Shown here piece by piece: positions 63,030 through 64,000 of a DNA stretch of 64,000 nucleotides. Position 1 is the stretch's first letter. Each line of letters starts with the position of its first letter. The stretch spans positions 1 through 64,000 of the forward strand of contig DASXVQ010000036.1 in the NCBI GenBank assembly GCA_036504155.1, in the 5' to 3' direction. The notes under the pieces were generated by a model. The model saw only the letters and a list, made by a program, of their open reading frames with translations. It had not been told where the DNA came from and ran no database searches. Origin of the DNA: JACRCT01 sp036504155. GTDB taxonomy: Bacteria; Myxococcota; Myxococcia; Myxococcales; UBA5297. Position numbers and translations under genes: made by a program.

Positions 63030-63950
63030 ATGGCACGCCCCCAGTCCGCGATCCTCCCCGAGACCGGCAGCTTCGGGCTCTTCCTGACGATGCTCGTCAA
63101 GCCGGGAGGCGGCCCGGCGGTCCGCAGCCTGGGCGGTGCGCTGGAGAACTTGGCGGTGGACGTGGCCAGGCGCTCGTCGCTGCCCCTGCCGGTGTGCGCG
63201 ATGGGCCTGGGCGCGCAGTGCTGGGACGAGGTGGTGGCGCGGCCGCGGCCCAAGCACCTGGCGCCCTTCAAGCTCGTGCGCGACGGCGTGCGCGTGGCGC
63301 CCTCGACCCCCGCCGACCTCTTCTTCCACATCCACTCCGCCCACCACGACGCGAACTTCGCGCTGGCCCGCGAGATCCGCAAGGCGCTGGGCGACGCGGT
63401 GACCCTGGTCGAGGAGATCCACGGCTTCAAGCACTTCGGCGGCCGCGACCTGACCGGCTTCGTGGACGGCACCGAGAACCCCAAGGACGACGACCGGGCC
63501 CCGGTGGCGCTCGTCGGCGAGGAGGAGCCCGGCTTCGAGTGCGGCAGCTACGTCAACGTGCAGCGCTACGTCCACAACCTGGAGGCGTGGGAGAGGCTGC
63601 CGGTGCAGGAGCAGGAGGGCGTCATCGGCCGCACCAAGGCCGAGGGCCAGGAGCTGGCGCCGGAGACCAAGCCCAAGACCGCGCATATCGCCCGGGTGGT
63701 CATCGAGGAGGACGGCAAGGAGCTGGAGATCCTGCGGCACAGCATGCCGTACGGGACCACCGCCGAGGCCGGGCTGTACTTCGTGGCCTACGGCAAGAGC
63801 CCCGAGAACTTCGACAAGATGCTCGCGCGAATGATGGTGGCCGAGCGGCACGGCGAGCACGACCACCTAATGCGGTTCACGCGGGCGATCACCGGCTGCG
63901 CCTTCTTCGTGCCGTCGATCGACTTCCTCGAGGACCTGGCGACGACGTAG
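63030..63950 (+). CDS. Dyp-type haem peroxidase
   Basis: 306 residues. The family motif GFVDGTENP (Gly143 to Pro151, with Asp146 as the distal acid) and the proximal haem His219 in KTAHIARVV are present, as is Arg236 in RHSMPYG. YfeX-like cytosolic Dyp peroxidases oxidise varied substrates with hydrogen peroxide. No Tat or Sec signal is seen, so it is probably cytosolic or cargo of an encapsulin; no encapsulin gene is in the window. ATG 63030 follows AGGAG nine bases upstream. It is a single-gene unit. Confidence 0.92.
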   Translation: MARPQSAILPETGSFGLFLTMLVKPGGGPAVRSLGGALENLAVDVARRSSLPLPVCAMGLGAQCWDEVVARPRPKHLAPFKLVRDGVRVAPSTPADLFFHIHSAHHDANFALAREIRKALGDAVTLVEEIHGFKHFGGRDLTGFVDGTENPKDDDRAPVALVGEEEPGFECGSYVNVQRYVHNLEAWERLPVQEQEGVIGRTKAEGQELAPETKPKTAHIARVVIEEDGKELEILRHSMPYGTTAEAGLYFVAYGKSPENFDKMLARMMVAERHGEHDHLMRFTRAITGCAFFVPSIDFLEDLATT

Positions 63951-63972
63951 GGCTTGCACCGGCAGAGGACCA

Positions 63973-64000
63973 GTGGAGGCAGGCCTCTGCGCCTGCTTCC
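63973..64000 (+). repeat. REP-like hairpin at the window edge
   Basis: GCAGGC-CTCTGC-GCCTGC, preceded by CAGTGGAG, matches the hairpin at 53.85 kb in stem and differs in loop. It may be the left arm of a larger element cut by the window edge. Confidence 0.55.

Overview
The window is very GC-rich (roughly 70% by eye). It carries an outer-membrane lipopolysaccharide (LPS) gene set (lptE/F/G, an O-antigen ligase/polymerase, a Wzx-type flippase, CDP-sugar genes), several large RND exporters and two NtrC-type AAA+ regulators. Together these suggest a Gram-negative bacterium of the Myxococcota / former Deltaproteobacteria kind. That placement is an inference from gene content and composition; there is no rRNA or tRNA in the window to confirm it.

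Layout. 1-8.3 kb: the 3' end of an unidentified gene, then three large HAE3/MMPL-type RND exporters (one on +, two on -). 8.6-17.4 kb (+): a histidine kinase and NtrC-like response regulator, followed by a complete tripartite heavy-metal-type efflux set (outer-membrane factor, periplasmic adaptor, CzcA-like pump). 17.4-18.2 kb: a gene-free stretch filled with inverted-repeat elements. 18.2-22.5 kb (+): flippase, glycosyltransferase, a lipoprotein and a START-domain protein. 22.5-29.3 kb (-): an mprF gene broken by a one-base shift, directly followed by an AcvB/VirJ-like lysyl-phosphatidylglycerol hydrolase candidate; upstream of it lie an organophosphate:Pi antiporter-like MFS protein and a GAF-AAA+-Fis regulator. 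29.6-56.5 kb: a long surface-polysaccharide region with two near-duplicate methyltransferase-glycosyltransferase fusions flanking UDP-galactopyranose mutase, an adenylating enzyme-ACP-PlsC fusion, three polytopic membrane proteins (two of them divergent paralogues), a three-gene glycosyltransferase operon, rfbF-rfbG-rfbH for CDP-4-keto-3,6-dideoxyhexose, further transferases, an E2-like acyltransferase with an altered catalytic motif, UDP-GlcNAc 2-epimerase and an O-antigen ligase/polymerase. 56.7-62.2 kb (-): leuS-lptE-lptF-lptG. 62.3-64 kb: a Uma2-family nuclease-like protein and a Dyp-type peroxidase.

How the genes fit together. Most of the window builds or maintains the cell envelope. Nucleotide sugars (UDP-Galf, UDP-ManNAc, CDP-dideoxyhexose intermediates) would feed the glycosyltransferases. 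The flippase and Wzy/WaaL-like protein would export and join the glycan, and LptE/F/G would carry LPS outward. MprF/AcvB, the PlsC fusion and the START protein point to phospholipid homeostasis, and the RND systems export hydrophobic compounds or metals.

The most unusual material is in the repeats. A family of short hairpins has a conserved CTCCGT-like loop and covarying stems. Some members are nested in larger inverted-repeat elements whose outer arms read CTGCTGTCACCCCACAT. A second palindrome core (CCCGAGCTTGTCGAGGGG) forms a 49-bp tandem array and also sits in frame inside the editing domain of leuS. Protein-level oddities include a GSFTDA loop in place of GAFTGA, an E2-like enzyme with DERxxDG, and the mprF frameshift.
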